Shown: positions 27,188 to 36,544, counted from the stretch's first letter. The stretch: 64,000 bases of DNA from Pedobacter sp. MC2016-24 (GCF_015223055.1 NZ_JADFBX010000001.1:1116001-1180000), one strand, 5' to 3'. Notes: generated from the sequence alone by a model not told the origin. Translations and numbers: made by a program.

Positions 27188-30100
27188 TTAGAAAGTAACA
27201 TTTAGACCGAGTAAGAATGATTTCGGAACGCTGTAAGATCGTGTACCCGAATTTAGCGAATAGGTCTCCGGGTCAATATCATCGCCTGCAGCACTCCAGT
27301 ACCACAAATTATTAACCTGTCCGGTAATCTTAAACGCAGCCAGGCCCAGTTTTTTACTCCATTGACGGGGAAGATTATAAGAAACCGCAATGTTTCTCAA
27401 TTTAATATAACTCGCATCCAGAATCTGTTTATCAGCGTATTTCCAAAGTGTAGACAGGGTTTGCATATTGTTGTTTTGGCTAGTCGCATAATCAATAAAT
27501 AAACGTGGAAAATCTGATCCTTCAGTCCAGCGGTTTACCACATCCAGATCCTTAAGATCCGAGGCATCCAATGCACTCACATCCTTACGCAATTTGTTTC
27601 CTCCAGAAAAAACAAACATTGCACTTAACTCAAAATCCTGGTAACTTATCCGCTGAGACAGTGATCCTGAATATTTCGGATCCAGCTGTCCAACTTTTAC
27701 CAACGCATTTAAATTGTTGATCTGTTTTACAGCTGTAGGCGTACCTGCGGCATCAAACGTTACATTTGGGTTTCCGTTCTCATCCAGAAAATAAGGATAG
27801 CCATTAACCATACCTCCGTACCTGTATGCATACAGGCTATTAAATGCATCTCCTGCTATAAAAAATGTATTTGGAGCCGTCACATAAACACCAATGGAAG
27901 TTTGAGGATTATTCACTTTCACCACTTCATTTTTATTCATGGCAAAAGTCGCACTCGTGGTTAAAGTCCAGTCCTTTGTTTTAAACCAATCTCCCGATGC
28001 ACTAAATTCAAACCCGCGATTTCTTAAAGAACCACTATTTACCACCTGCGACAATGTGCCTACGGTTGGGTCCAGTTTTGTGGTGTTCAGCAAATCTGTA
28101 CTTTTACGATTATATACATCAATACTACCACGAAGGCGATTACCAAATACGGCGTAATCTATACCAAAATTGGTAGTTGCTGTGGTTTCCCACCTCAACG
28201 TCGGGTTCGGCATGGTTGTGATGTTCCAATAATTCAGATTGGTTAACAGGGCATCCTTTTTTCTGCTGGCTACGATAAACGAGGTTGTACTCTGGTCTAC
28301 GTTACCATTTGTACCATAAGTTGCCCGTACTTTCAAAGTATTTAACCAGCTCAGTGTTTTTAAAAAATCCTCACTACTGGCATTCCAGGCTAAACCTGCC
28401 GACCAGAAAGGACGATTTTTATCTTTATAATCTACACCAAACAAATCGGAATTGTCCATCCGTACACTCGCCGTTGCGTTATATTTCCCCTGGAAAGTAT
28501 AGCTCATGTTGGCATAACGGGAAGTGTAACGATGTTTAGTTTCTGTCTGACTGGTGCCCAATCTGCCGACAGTCCTGTTTCCATTAAAATAACTTGCAAT
28601 TCCATTCACCAGTAGATCATCATCCAGGTTAACAAATTGGATAGTTTGCGGATCATAGCCCAAGTGCAATGACTCATTAATTACCGGACTGAAAGTTTGC
28701 CTCATTTCAAAACCAGCAATTGCGGCGATATAATGTTCATTGTCATCTTTGCCAAAACCACGGTTAAAGTTTAACTGGTTCCGAAAAGTATAATTATTGC
28801 TTGATTTATCCAATTGGTAATAGCGTCCACCGACAGGCAAATGGCTAACCATTGACTTATCAACAAACATGTTTGACATGTACCGCATTCTGTAACCGTC
28901 AGCAGCATTGTACCGGTCCAGTTTAGTACTTGAGGTTTCGTACTGAACCTGGGTATTGAAGGTAAGTCCTTTATATATTTTAGCCTCCAGATTACTGAAT
29001 GCACGGAGATTGAGATACTTTTGTTTATCAAGTCCATCAGCCAGGGCATCTACAATATTAAAACCGAACGACTTGAATGCTGCATTTCCCGCAACAGCAT
29101 TGATTACAGATCCATTGATGGCAGATGAAGAAGAAAAACCATCGCTCAGATTGACATAGTCACTAATTACCTTGTTTCCCTCAGCATCTACAATTCGCGC
29201 ATAACGCTCCTGTAAAAACACATTGTCATAATCTATTCCTGTGCTCTCGTCATTTGCATATTTACCATTCAAACCTACCGTTGCACTTAACCAGCTTTTT
29301 ATTTTGAAGGTAGACTTCATATTCAGGTTAAATGCCCTGTTCATATTGTTAATGATTCGACCTTTACCCTGATCGTAGTTCAAGGATAAATAAGTATTAC
29401 TATTGTCTGTATTTGAGCTTAAAGACAAGTTGTAACGCTGGCGAACCTCATTTTGCCAAACATTTTCAGTATAATCTTTTACATAGTCATTTTGACGCCA
29501 TTGATCCAAAGTACTGTTTACCTGCTCTGTTGTTAAAGCACCTGAAGCTTGTGAACGATACAATTGATACAGTGGAGAATAATACTTTAAAGTTCCACTC
29601 GCTAACGTTCCGTACCCCGCAAACATACTTTCCACATTAGAGAAATTACTCAGCGTTTTTTTATACACAGCAGTTTCCCAGTCGATCAGATCACTGGTAG
29701 AAGCATAGTGCATTTTGTTGACATCGGGTTTTCCGGTAATGAACAAATCTGCATTTAAGTTGATTTTTACCCCTTTTCCTTTGGCCTGTTTGGTCGTCAT
29801 GATGATTACACCATTTGCAGAACGGGCACCGTAAATGGAAGAAGCTGCAGCATCCTTAAGAACGGTAATAGATTCAATATCGTAAGGATTAACTTCATCC
29901 AATGCGTACTCAGTAGGCAAACCATCTATCACCAACAGGGGCTGTGTACCCACAGTAGGTGAATATGTACTGATTCCTCTTAACAAGAGTTTATCAGCAG
30001 ATTTCCCGGTAGGGTTTTTTGTGGTAATCAAACCAGCTACTTTTCCTTCAAGTGCAGAGATCAAATCTACGTTCAGATTTCTGTTCAGGTCTTCATTATT

Positions 30101-30745
30101 CACATTCGTATAAGAACCCGTGCTCCTTTCTTTACTGATTTTTTGAAAACCGTTGACAAACACTTCCTGCAACATCGAAGTGTTGGGTTTTAAAACGATG
30201 CTAATACTAGTTGAAGCAACGGAGGGTACCGCTGTATATTCTTGCTCCTGATAACCTACATAGTTAAACAGTAAGGTATTGTCCGGTTCTTTCACGGTAA
30301 GTACAAAGTTGCCATTGGGATCGGTCTGAACACCAATTCGCTGCCCTTTTACGCGTACAACGGCCCCTGGTATAGATACGCCGGTACTGTCTATGACACG
30401 ACCTTTAACCTGATAGGAAGCACCTTCTATTTGTTGATCAGAAACCGGCTTGAGTATAATTGTCTTTCTGGAGATTTCGTAGCTAAAATTCTGTGTTTTA
30501 AAAACAGCTTTCAGGACTTCATCGATATTTGCCGACTTAATTTCAAGTGTGGTTGGACTTGATTTCTGAAGGTAACTTGCATCAAATATAAATTCATAAC
30601 CACTTTGTCTGGCAATTTCTTCAATGACTTTGTCCAGACTTGCGTTTTTAAAAGAAAAGGTATAGGTTGCTGACTGTGCATTTGCCGAACTATAAGTTAC
30701 GAAAAATGCCATGAGGATCATAAGAATCCGTCTTTTTACATTCAT
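27188..30745 (-). CDS. SusC/RagA-family TonB-linked transporter with N-terminal STN signalling domain
   Basis: An 1185-residue outer-membrane transporter and signal transducer. Signal peptide (about 1-24), STN domain (about 28-105, TFSFKNASLDKVIEEIARQ...), carboxypeptidase-regulatory-like domain (about 118-200), plug with the SusC signature VLKDAAASSIYGARSANGV (about 292-312) and barrel. The STN domain is used to pass ligand occupancy to a FecR anti-sigma factor, and exactly such a gene lies 57 nt upstream, preceded by an ECF sigma gene. The organisation sigma-fecR-susC-susD-protease points to cell-surface-signalling control of peptide uptake. Confidence 0.94.
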   Translation of the reverse strand: MNVKRRILMILMAFFVTYSSANAQSATYTFSFKNASLDKVIEEIARQSGYEFIFDASYLQKSSPTTLEIKSANIDEVLKAVFKTQNFSYEISRKTIILKPVSDQQIEGASYQVKGRVIDSTGVSIPGAVVRVKGQRIGVQTDPNGNFVLTVKEPDNTLLFNYVGYQEQEYTAVPSVASTSISIVLKPNTSMLQEVFVNGFQKISKERSTGSYTNVNNEDLNRNLNVDLISALEGKVAGLITTKNPTGKSADKLLLRGISTYSPTVGTQPLLVIDGLPTEYALDEVNPYDIESITVLKDAAASSIYGARSANGVIIMTTKQAKGKGVKINLNADLFITGKPDVNKMHYASTSDLIDWETAVYKKTLSNFSNVESMFAGYGTLASGTLKYYSPLYQLYRSQASGALTTEQVNSTLDQWRQNDYVKDYTENVWQNEVRQRYNLSLSSNTDNSNTYLSLNYDQGKGRIINNMNRAFNLNMKSTFKIKSWLSATVGLNGKYANDESTGIDYDNVFLQERYARIVDAEGNKVISDYVNLSDGFSSSSAINGSVINAVAGNAAFKSFGFNIVDALADGLDKQKYLNLRAFSNLEAKIYKGLTFNTQVQYETSSTKLDRYNAADGYRMRYMSNMFVDKSMVSHLPVGGRYYQLDKSSNNYTFRNQLNFNRGFGKDDNEHYIAAIAGFEMRQTFSPVINESLHLGYDPQTIQFVNLDDDLLVNGIASYFNGNRTVGRLGTSQTETKHRYTSRYANMSYTFQGKYNATASVRMDNSDLFGVDYKDKNRPFWSAGLAWNASSEDFLKTLSWLNTLKVRATYGTNGNVDQSTTSFIVASRKKDALLTNLNYWNITTMPNPTLRWETTATTNFGIDYAVFGNRLRGSIDVYNRKSTDLLNTTKLDPTVGTLSQVVNSGSLRNRGFEFSASGDWFKTKDWTLTTSATFAMNKNEVVKVNNPQTSIGVYVTAPNTFFIAGDAFNSLYAYRYGGMVNGYPYFLDENGNPNVTFDAAGTPTAVKQINNLNALVKVGQLDPKYSGSLSQRISYQDFELSAMFVFSGGNKLRKDVSALDASDLKDLDVVNRWTEGSDFPRLFIDYATSQNNNMQTLSTLWKYADKQILDASYIKLRNIAVSYNLPRQWSKKLGLAAFKITGQVNNLWYWSAAGDDIDPETYSLNSGTRSYSVPKSFLLGLNVTF

Positions 30746-30801
30746 TAATTTTGTGTTTAGGTTTTTGGATTAGTTGAGGTAGATTGGCTTTGGAGGTAAA
30801 A

Positions 30802-31971
30802 TTATTGCATCACAGAGACCCTCCTTCCATCCACATTAAATTTGAGGTCGCTGGTAACAGACAGCATTCTTAATACTTCGGAGAGGTTAACATCTGAACT
30901 AATATTGGCGTATAAACGACGTTCAGGTAAGCTGTTATAATCCACATCGATGTTGTACCATCTGCTCAGATGATGCATAATAACGGATAACTTTTCATTT
31001 TTAAATATGAACTTATTGTCTTTCCAGGCCATGAAATCTGTTGCATTTACTTCTGAGACCTGGATTTCATCCCCTGACAGGCTGGCCTGCTGTCCCGGCG
31101 ACAAAACCTTCATGTTTTGCGAAGTATGATCGGTAAACCTCACTTTGCCTTCTAATAAGGTTGTCTTGATTACCTGATCTTCAGGATAATTGCTGACATT
31201 AAATTTTGTCCCGAGAACTTCTGTCGATCCCCTGCCCGACACGACAATGAAAGGTTTTGAAGGATCTTTACTCACTTCAAAATAAGCCTCTCCGGTTAGC
31301 TTAACACGACGGTCCTTTCCACGGAAACCAACTGGAAACTCCAGCTTTGAACCTGAATTCAACATCACTAAACTACCATCGGATAGCAAGATCTTATAAC
31401 GTCCACCCAAAGGGGTAATGATTGAATTCCATTCCTGTACGGCATTTTGAGATCCTGGCAACGCAGTATATACGAGCTGTCCATCTGCAGTTTTACGGAT
31501 CGTCACTCCAGCCATACGCAGGACAACCTGGTTTGAAGATTTTTTAAGGTCTATCTCCTGACCAGTTTTTGTAATCAGCATTGCATAGTTCCCTCCCGGT
31601 TTAATCTGCCTGGACTGCTGATTTAGATAATAATACGCCGCAAAGCCCAGGAAAGCAACAATGAGTAAGCTTGCTGCCATACGATACAATGGCAAGCCAA
31701 ACACTTTAATGATGGAAGAGCGGTGTTTAAGTGGAACATCGACTACGTTTAGTTTTGCATTGATCTTGAGTTGAAGATCCTGAAGGTGTGCAATCCTTTT
31801 CCGATCGGCAGGTTCATCGATAGCATTCCCCATAAAGCCAGCTACCAGTCTGCCAATTTCCGCATCATTGCTTATTTCAAAGCTCAATAATAGTTTGTCT
31901 ATTTCTGCTGCAGTCGCTTCATTCTTTAAAAAGCGCTGGTAGATTTCTTCGATTTCAGGTTCCTTTTTCAT
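30802..31971 (-). CDS. FecR-family anti-sigma factor
   Basis: A 389-residue single-pass inner-membrane protein. A cytoplasmic N-terminal helical part (about 1-85) that would hold the sigma factor is followed by one membrane helix (MAASLLIVAFLGFAAYYYL, about 93-112), the periplasmic FecR domain (about 175-275, SDGSLVMLNSGSKLEFP and GEAYFEVSKDPSKPF) and a C-terminal DUF4974 domain (about 315-388) related to STN. It receives the signal from the STN domain of the SusC encoded just downstream and regulates the sigma factor encoded just upstream. Confidence 0.93.
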   Translation of the reverse strand: MKKEPEIEEIYQRFLKNEATAAEIDKLLLSFEISNDAEIGRLVAGFMGNAIDEPADRKRIAHLQDLQLKINAKLNVVDVPLKHRSSIIKVFGLPLYRMAASLLIVAFLGFAAYYYLNQQSRQIKPGGNYAMLITKTGQEIDLKKSSNQVVLRMAGVTIRKTADGQLVYTALPGSQNAVQEWNSIITPLGGRYKILLSDGSLVMLNSGSKLEFPVGFRGKDRRVKLTGEAYFEVSKDPSKPFIVVSGRGSTEVLGTKFNVSNYPEDQVIKTTLLEGKVRFTDHTSQNMKVLSPGQQASLSGDEIQVSEVNATDFMAWKDNKFIFKNEKLSVIMHHLSRWYNIDVDYNSLPERRLYANISSDVNLSEVLRMLSVTSDLKFNVDGRRVSVMQ

Positions 31972-32061
31972 TTTATACAGTACTTATACGAACGAAAACC
32001 AAAAACACACTACTGGAAAAATAAAAAAAAACAATTCCTCTTAAAAAAGACCGAATCCAGA

Positions 32062-32658
32062 CTAATTTCTAAGATAAAGGGCAACTATAAATACAATAAA
32101 CTCTTTTGAGTTGAAGAAAACGTAGTCTTTGATGTTTTTTGTTGCCTTAACCAGTTGATTACTTACGGTAGACGTGCTGATGTTTAAAAATGACGCAGCT
32201 TCTTCGTAACTTTTACCTTCCAAGCGACACAATCTAAAAATGACCTGGCGCTGTGGTGGCAATAGCTGAAGAGCTTTATCTAATAATTGAGCGCGTTCTT
32301 TATTTAAAATATAATCTTCGGTCTGGTTATATAGCTCTGCATAGGTTTCCAGCATATGCTTTCGCATTTTCAGGTCCAACGCCAATCTGCGGTAATAATC
32401 AACCACCATATTTTCTGCAATCCGGTATAACCAGGCTTGAAATGACAGGTTTTCATTGATTTCCCCTCTTCTTTCCCAAACCTTGAGAAAAATATCCTGC
32501 ACCAGTTCATCTGTTACTTCAGTGAGTTTGACCATAGACAAAATCCTGGAATAAATACGGTTGCTGTAAAACTTGTAAATGGCATCAAAAGCGGCTCTGT
32601 CTCCTCCTTTTAATAAGGAAAGCCACTTTTTTTCATCTGCAAAGTTTTCATTTATCAT
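32062..32658 (-). CDS. ECF RNA polymerase sigma factor (Bacteroidota FecI-like)
   Basis: A 198-residue sigma-70 family factor with region 2 (about 25-95, including DELVQDIFLKVWERR and FQAWLYRIAENMVVDYYRR) and region 4 (about 130-185, LPPQRQVIFRLCRLEGKSYEEAA and an HTH ending STVSNQLVKA). A short hydrophobic C-terminal tail (EFIVFIVALYLRN) follows region 4, as in several Bacteroidota family members. It leads the fecR-susC-susD-protease locus with 90 nt to the fecR gene and presumably directs transcription of the genes downstream. Confidence 0.93.
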   Translation of the reverse strand: MINENFADEKKWLSLLKGGDRAAFDAIYKFYSNRIYSRILSMVKLTEVTDELVQDIFLKVWERRGEINENLSFQAWLYRIAENMVVDYYRRLALDLKMRKHMLETYAELYNQTEDYILNKERAQLLDKALQLLPPQRQVIFRLCRLEGKSYEEAASFLNISTSTVSNQLVKATKNIKDYVFFNSKEFIVFIVALYLRN

Positions 32659-32731
32659 TTTATTGAGGCATGGTGAGCAGCAGGATATTATAAAATGCTA
32701 AATTATGAATTTTTCAGCATTAATTTCGCTG

Positions 32732-33928
32732 TCAACGATTCTTCACGAATTGTCCAGCAGACTTAGAACTCAGGTAATCCGTTAAACTCCCAATAATCAA
32801 TGCGATTGCGCCGATGGTAAAAAGCATATCATAGGAGCCATATACGGAAAAAAGGTAGGTTAGCAGGTAAGCCGTTAAAGCATGTGCAATGGAATAACTA
32901 ACGGTCATATAGCTCCATACTTTTTTCTGAAGGTTATCTGAAACCAGTTCTGCCGTTCTACCTGCGGCAAGTGAGCTTATTCCCAATGCCAGACTGCCGA
33001 CAAAAATACTGGATATAGCAAGGCTCCATATCGAAGTGGAAATTAAAGGTAAAACCACACCAATTGCTTTAATCAGCAAACTGATCCTGATGCTTTTTGC
33101 AAAACCGATCCGATCTGCAATAAAACCTGTTAACAATGGGCCTATTGCAGCAGCCAAGCCCAAAAGCACCCACAACTGCGTTCCAGTTCTGATACCTAAA
33201 CTTAAACCTCTGCTGACAAAGTCTACCCAAAAAACCGTGTGCGGAACGAAGCCAATGGCATTAGAGGCATAGGACACAATCAGTAAAATAATAGTTTTAT
33301 TCCAGAACCTGACACCAGAACCCTGATTTACAGTAATGACCCCCTGTCTTTCATTACTTCCTTCCGGCCATCCGTTCCAGGTAACCAGGATCAAAGCAAT
33401 GGCCACTATGGCGTAAGCGAACCAGGTTATCGACAAGCCATGATTTACAAGTAAGGGAATAAGGGTTCCTGATAGGGCAATACCAATGCCAACGCCTGAA
33501 AAAATGAATCCGCCAATCAAGCCTTTTTTTTCTTTTGATGTGTGTTTAAATAGTGTAGGTGCCGTAAGAACCATCAATACACCACCAGTGACACCTGCAA
33601 TAGCCCTTAGCATAAAGTATAAAGGAAAAGAGATGCGAAAAGCACAGCAAAGAAAAGTGAATGCGGCAAGCATGAGCATAATTCGGATCAGTGTAACGGA
33701 ACGCACATACCTGTTCAATAAAGTTGCACTGACAGAGCCAATGATATATCCCGTTAAGTTAGCAGCGCCCAGATACCCTGCTTGCTCAATTGTGAACCAT
33801 TTTTCATTCACGATTGCAGGTATCAGTGGCGGATAACCAAACCTTCCGATGCCAATACCAATTAATAATGTAACTAAACCTGTAAAAGCATAGGCAAGTG
33901 AATGCGTTCTTTTCAATTCTTTATCCAT
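32732..33928 (-). CDS. MFS transporter of the YbfB/YjiJ type
   Basis: A 398-residue transporter with 12 predicted membrane helices. The N-terminal signature GLVTLLIGIGIGRFGYPPLIP and the GYLGAANLTGYIIGS loop fit the YbfB/YjiJ group of the major facilitator superfamily; substrates are unknown. It is divergent from a LysR-type regulator gene, with 106 nt between start codons that carry a clear inverted repeat and direct repeats, so it is very likely the target of that regulator. Confidence 0.9.
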   Translation of the reverse strand: MDKELKRTHSLAYAFTGLVTLLIGIGIGRFGYPPLIPAIVNEKWFTIEQAGYLGAANLTGYIIGSVSATLLNRYVRSVTLIRIMLMLAAFTFLCCAFRISFPLYFMLRAIAGVTGGVLMVLTAPTLFKHTSKEKKGLIGGFIFSGVGIGIALSGTLIPLLVNHGLSITWFAYAIVAIALILVTWNGWPEGSNERQGVITVNQGSGVRFWNKTIILLIVSYASNAIGFVPHTVFWVDFVSRGLSLGIRTGTQLWVLLGLAAAIGPLLTGFIADRIGFAKSIRISLLIKAIGVVLPLISTSIWSLAISSIFVGSLALGISSLAAGRTAELVSDNLQKKVWSYMTVSYSIAHALTAYLLTYLFSVYGSYDMLFTIGAIALIIGSLTDYLSSKSAGQFVKNR

Positions 33929-33948
33929 ATCAACTATAATGATCAGGA

Positions 33949-33956
33949 CAAATTTA
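33949..33956 (-). promoter_or_regulatory. Candidate -7 box (TAAATTTG) of the MFS gene
   Basis: On the minus strand TAAATTTG matches TAnnTTTG, 20 nt before the MFS start. The expected -33 zone has no TTTG and overlaps the first of two near-identical direct repeats, which would suit an activator-dependent promoter. Confidence 0.45.
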
Positions 33957-33969
33957 TTTGTATTTTTAC

Positions 33970-34017
33970 ATCATTAAAAACGATATATAGTGATATAAAC
34001 TTATCACTAAAAACGAT
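33970..34017. promoter_or_regulatory. Candidate LysR operator region: inverted repeat plus two direct repeats
   Basis: A perfect 8-bp inverted repeat TAGTGATA (33988-33995) / TATCACTA (34002-34009) with 6-bp spacer lies between and partly within two 15-bp direct repeats ATCATTAAAAACGAT (33970-33984) and ATCACTAAAAACGAT (34003-34017). It sits in the divergent MFS/LysR promoter region. Confidence 0.55.
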
Positions 34018-34034
34018 CAATAAGCACAAAATAT

Positions 34035-34901
34035 ATGAACATCAATGATCTAAAAATATTTATAAGTGTTGCCGAATACGAAAGTATCACCAAGTCAGCC
34101 GCCATCAACAACACTGTCCAATCCAACGTGTCGGCGAGGATCAAATATCTGGAGGAGCAGTTGGGCCTGAAACTTCTAATCCGGACAACAAGGATACTTG
34201 AACTAACGGAGGAGGGAACTCAATTTCTTAAAGTCGCCAAAGAAATTGTAAATACGCTAAACAATTTTAAAAATTCAGTAAGCAAAAACGGCTCTCCTAC
34301 CGGGGCGCTAAAAATAGGCTCCTTACAATCAGTTGCTTCATTAAGAGCACCGGACATGCTGCAACGATTTGTATCCGAATATCCGGATATGGGCTTTACC
34401 CTTAAAACAGGCACAACTGATGAGCTCATAAAAAAAGTACTTTCTTTTAAACTTGACGGAGCATTTGTAGCAGGAAAGGTGTCACACCCGGATTTAATCG
34501 TAAAGCCAGTTATTACCGAAAAACTATGCATTGTATCCTCTTCTTTATATTCCAGTATTGAGCACTTAAACAAAAGCACCAAACCCATCAAATTAATTGT
34601 TTTCAGTAAAGGCTGCTCCTACCGCGACATTTTGGAAGAATTATTGACTGAGATAGGGCTTAGAAAACTAAAGTTTGTAGAAATGGATTCGCTCGACAGC
34701 ATGATTCAGTCGGTGGAAAATGGTTTGGGAATTACCTTACTTCCCGAAGCGCTAATTAAAAAACAGTACGCCTACAGGAGCTTGAGTACCATAAAGATTC
34801 CCGCAAAATATGCCCAATGCCCGACAGTTTTCATCAGAATGAAGGACTCAGCATCCAATAAAGGTTTACAATTGTTTGAGGATTCTATACTTGCTAAATA
34901 A
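34035..34901 (+). CDS. LysR-family transcriptional regulator
   Basis: A 288-residue regulator with the N-terminal winged HTH (about 1-60; LKIFISVAEYESITKSAAINN and VSARIKYLEEQLGLKLLIRT) and a periplasmic-binding-protein-like effector domain (about 88-285). Divergent transcription from the MFS transporter gene is the classical LysR arrangement, and the shared intergenic region carries an inverted repeat. Effector unknown. Confidence 0.93.
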   Translation: MNINDLKIFISVAEYESITKSAAINNTVQSNVSARIKYLEEQLGLKLLIRTTRILELTEEGTQFLKVAKEIVNTLNNFKNSVSKNGSPTGALKIGSLQSVASLRAPDMLQRFVSEYPDMGFTLKTGTTDELIKKVLSFKLDGAFVAGKVSHPDLIVKPVITEKLCIVSSSLYSSIEHLNKSTKPIKLIVFSKGCSYRDILEELLTEIGLRKLKFVEMDSLDSMIQSVENGLGITLLPEALIKKQYAYRSLSTIKIPAKYAQCPTVFIRMKDSASNKGLQLFEDSILAK

Positions 34902-34950
34902 TAAGTTTATGTTTAAGTCTGTTAAACCTATTGGGAAAATAAAAACAATC

Positions 34951-36195
34951 ATGAAAGCATTTTTTTTATGCACACTTCTACTCTCTTTATCGATAATGAG
35001 TCTTGGACAGAAGAATACTTATCAGAAAAAACTGCCCGAACAGATCAAAAAGAATATCAGGTTCGCTGGACGTTTTGTTTATGCAGAAAATCCTGATTAC
35101 AATATCGATAGCCTTTGCAAGGTAACGGCAAATAAAGTAGTCAGTTTAATGGCAGGCAACAATTATTCGTCAGTTTATTATCAAAGTCTCGGCTTGAAAT
35201 TGTCTGCAGAGCGCAAGGACAAATCAGACATCAAGATTTATAATTTTGGTTATGATTGTGGCGGAACGAGAAGAATCATTACACACCCTATCATTCAATG
35301 GAAAAACGGGTCCGGAAAAACCTTTGCCTATAATTTATCTTCAAAGATCAATTGCAATTTTTTCGAAATACATCAACTCAAAAGTCCATCTCGTAATTTA
35401 TACTTGTTAATTGGGCAAGAGGCTGGTGACGGCAATTGTTATCAGGGCATAGCCTATGTTATTGAAATTAAGGGTAATTATTTAATTGTAAATAATCCAA
35501 TGTTTGACAATCGACCCTACCTTAATTTGTGTAACAGAGAATTTGAATTCGACACTAAAACACAAATTTTAACTGGTTTATTGACAAACCCCTCGTTTCC
35601 ATCTGGCGAACAAAATATTTTCCATTTAAAATTTAACGGGCATCAGTTCGTCAAATATGATAAAACGGAGAGACAAACAGTTAACCTGGAACTGAATTTT
35701 ACTGAAATATCGAAGAATGATTTTCAATCCTATCAAGCAAAATATAAAATAAGTTGCATATTGGATTCTGGACAATTTATCAGTGGTTCAAATCTTTATG
35801 TAGTTCAGGACGGTGAGGAAATTTGTGAAACTTACCTGGCAGAAAGGAATACGAATAAAAAAATGTTAATGCCTTCATCCTATGATGCAGGAATATTAAA
35901 GATGTTACTTTCCCCATCGTGTCATCAACTACTGGTTTGTTCATCATATGATGGACCTGATTATGGTAACTATTACGACTATAGAGCAGAAATATTTTTA
36001 TTCAATGTTTCAACAGGAATCGGGTTAAAAGGAATAACACCTGGATTTAATTATCATACCAAAGACTGGTCAATTCATAATTTGACCTGGGTGGACGAGC
36101 ATACGATCACTCTTGAATTGTATAATGAAACACGGAGGGACAAGGAAGAGAATTTAAAATTCAGATATTTTAAGTCAAAATTAAATGCGGAATAG
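34951..36195 (+). CDS. Secreted protein of unknown function
   Basis: A 414-residue protein with a clear signal peptide (MKAFFLCTLLLSLSIMSLGQ). I do not recognise the family. The mature part has a mixed alpha/beta N-terminal region (about 25-200, several aromatic and Gly-rich strands, Cys in FGYDCGGTRR) and a C-terminal part (about 230-414) with strand pairs such as HQLLVCSSYDGPDYG, possibly beta-propeller-like. The frame is open further upstream to 34876, overlapping the LysR gene by 26 nt, but the signal peptide starts at 34951 and I choose that start. It is the last chromosomal gene before the att site at 36.3 kb. Confidence 0.75.
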   Translation: MKAFFLCTLLLSLSIMSLGQKNTYQKKLPEQIKKNIRFAGRFVYAENPDYNIDSLCKVTANKVVSLMAGNNYSSVYYQSLGLKLSAERKDKSDIKIYNFGYDCGGTRRIITHPIIQWKNGSGKTFAYNLSSKINCNFFEIHQLKSPSRNLYLLIGQEAGDGNCYQGIAYVIEIKGNYLIVNNPMFDNRPYLNLCNREFEFDTKTQILTGLLTNPSFPSGEQNIFHLKFNGHQFVKYDKTERQTVNLELNFTEISKNDFQSYQAKYKISCILDSGQFISGSNLYVVQDGEEICETYLAERNTNKKMLMPSSYDAGILKMLLSPSCHQLLVCSSYDGPDYGNYYDYRAEIFLFNVSTGIGLKGITPGFNYHTKDWSIHNLTWVDEHTITLELYNETRRDKEENLKFRYFKSKLNAE

Positions 36196-36266
36196 CATTT
36201 ATGTGAAATACTCGGTCTAAACGAATCAAACACTTTTGGTGTATTGATGATGAAATGTCTGTTTAT

Positions 36267-36298
36267 AAAAAAACCCTGATAATGAATTATCAGGGTTT
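36267..36298 (-). terminator. Rho-independent terminator downstream of a tRNA 3'-end fragment
   Basis: AAACCCTGATAA (36271-36282) and TTATCAGGGTTT (36287-36298) form a perfect 12-bp stem with a 4-nt loop; on the minus strand it is followed by a T-run (36273-36267). It begins 3 nt after the tRNA-like 3' end at 36301, so it is the original terminator of that tRNA gene. It also faces the plus-strand gene ending at 36195. Confidence 0.85.
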
Positions 36299-36300
36299 TC

Positions 36301-36324
36301 TGCGGAGGAAGAGGGACTTGAACT
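36301..36324 (-). other. tRNA 3'-end remnant (probably tRNA-Ser), attachment site of an integrative element
   Basis: On the minus strand the sequence reads GTTCAAGTCCCTC then TTCCTCC-G-CA: T-loop with its 3' stem strand, the 3' strand of an acceptor stem and discriminator G, which is typical of serine tRNA. The expected T-stem partner GAGGG is missing (the sequence has TTAAAG instead), and no D-arm or anticodon arm follows. The true tRNA terminator lies directly downstream. This is what the distal att site of an element inserted in a tRNA 3' end looks like. Confidence 0.7.
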
Positions 36325-36544
36325 TTAAAACTAACACCCTTTCTACCAGCCAATTAAAACTTTAAATTTATTAGGAGCCACGAATGACGCCATTATATTA
36401 TTGCCTTTTATAAGAACTTGAATTTGCAAGATCAGAAGCTATTGCCTGCGTCCATAATTTTTACTTCATGTTTCGGAACAATCGCATTTCCCTATCAATA
36501 CAAATCTACAAATTATACCTCAAAATTAAAAGTCTATAATTTTA
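36325..36544. other. AT-rich element end between att site and restriction operon
   Basis: No gene is supported in this stretch. It contains two copies of AACTTTAAA (36321-36329 and 36358-36366) and related ACTTGAA-type motifs (near 36317 and 36415) that could be integrase arm sites; this is only a suggestion. Confidence 0.35.

Noticed and set aside
36301..36400. A complete tRNA gene on the minus strand
   Set aside because: Only the T-loop, its 3' stem strand and the acceptor 3' strand are present; the T-stem partner, anticodon arm and D-arm are missing, so it is kept as a remnant.
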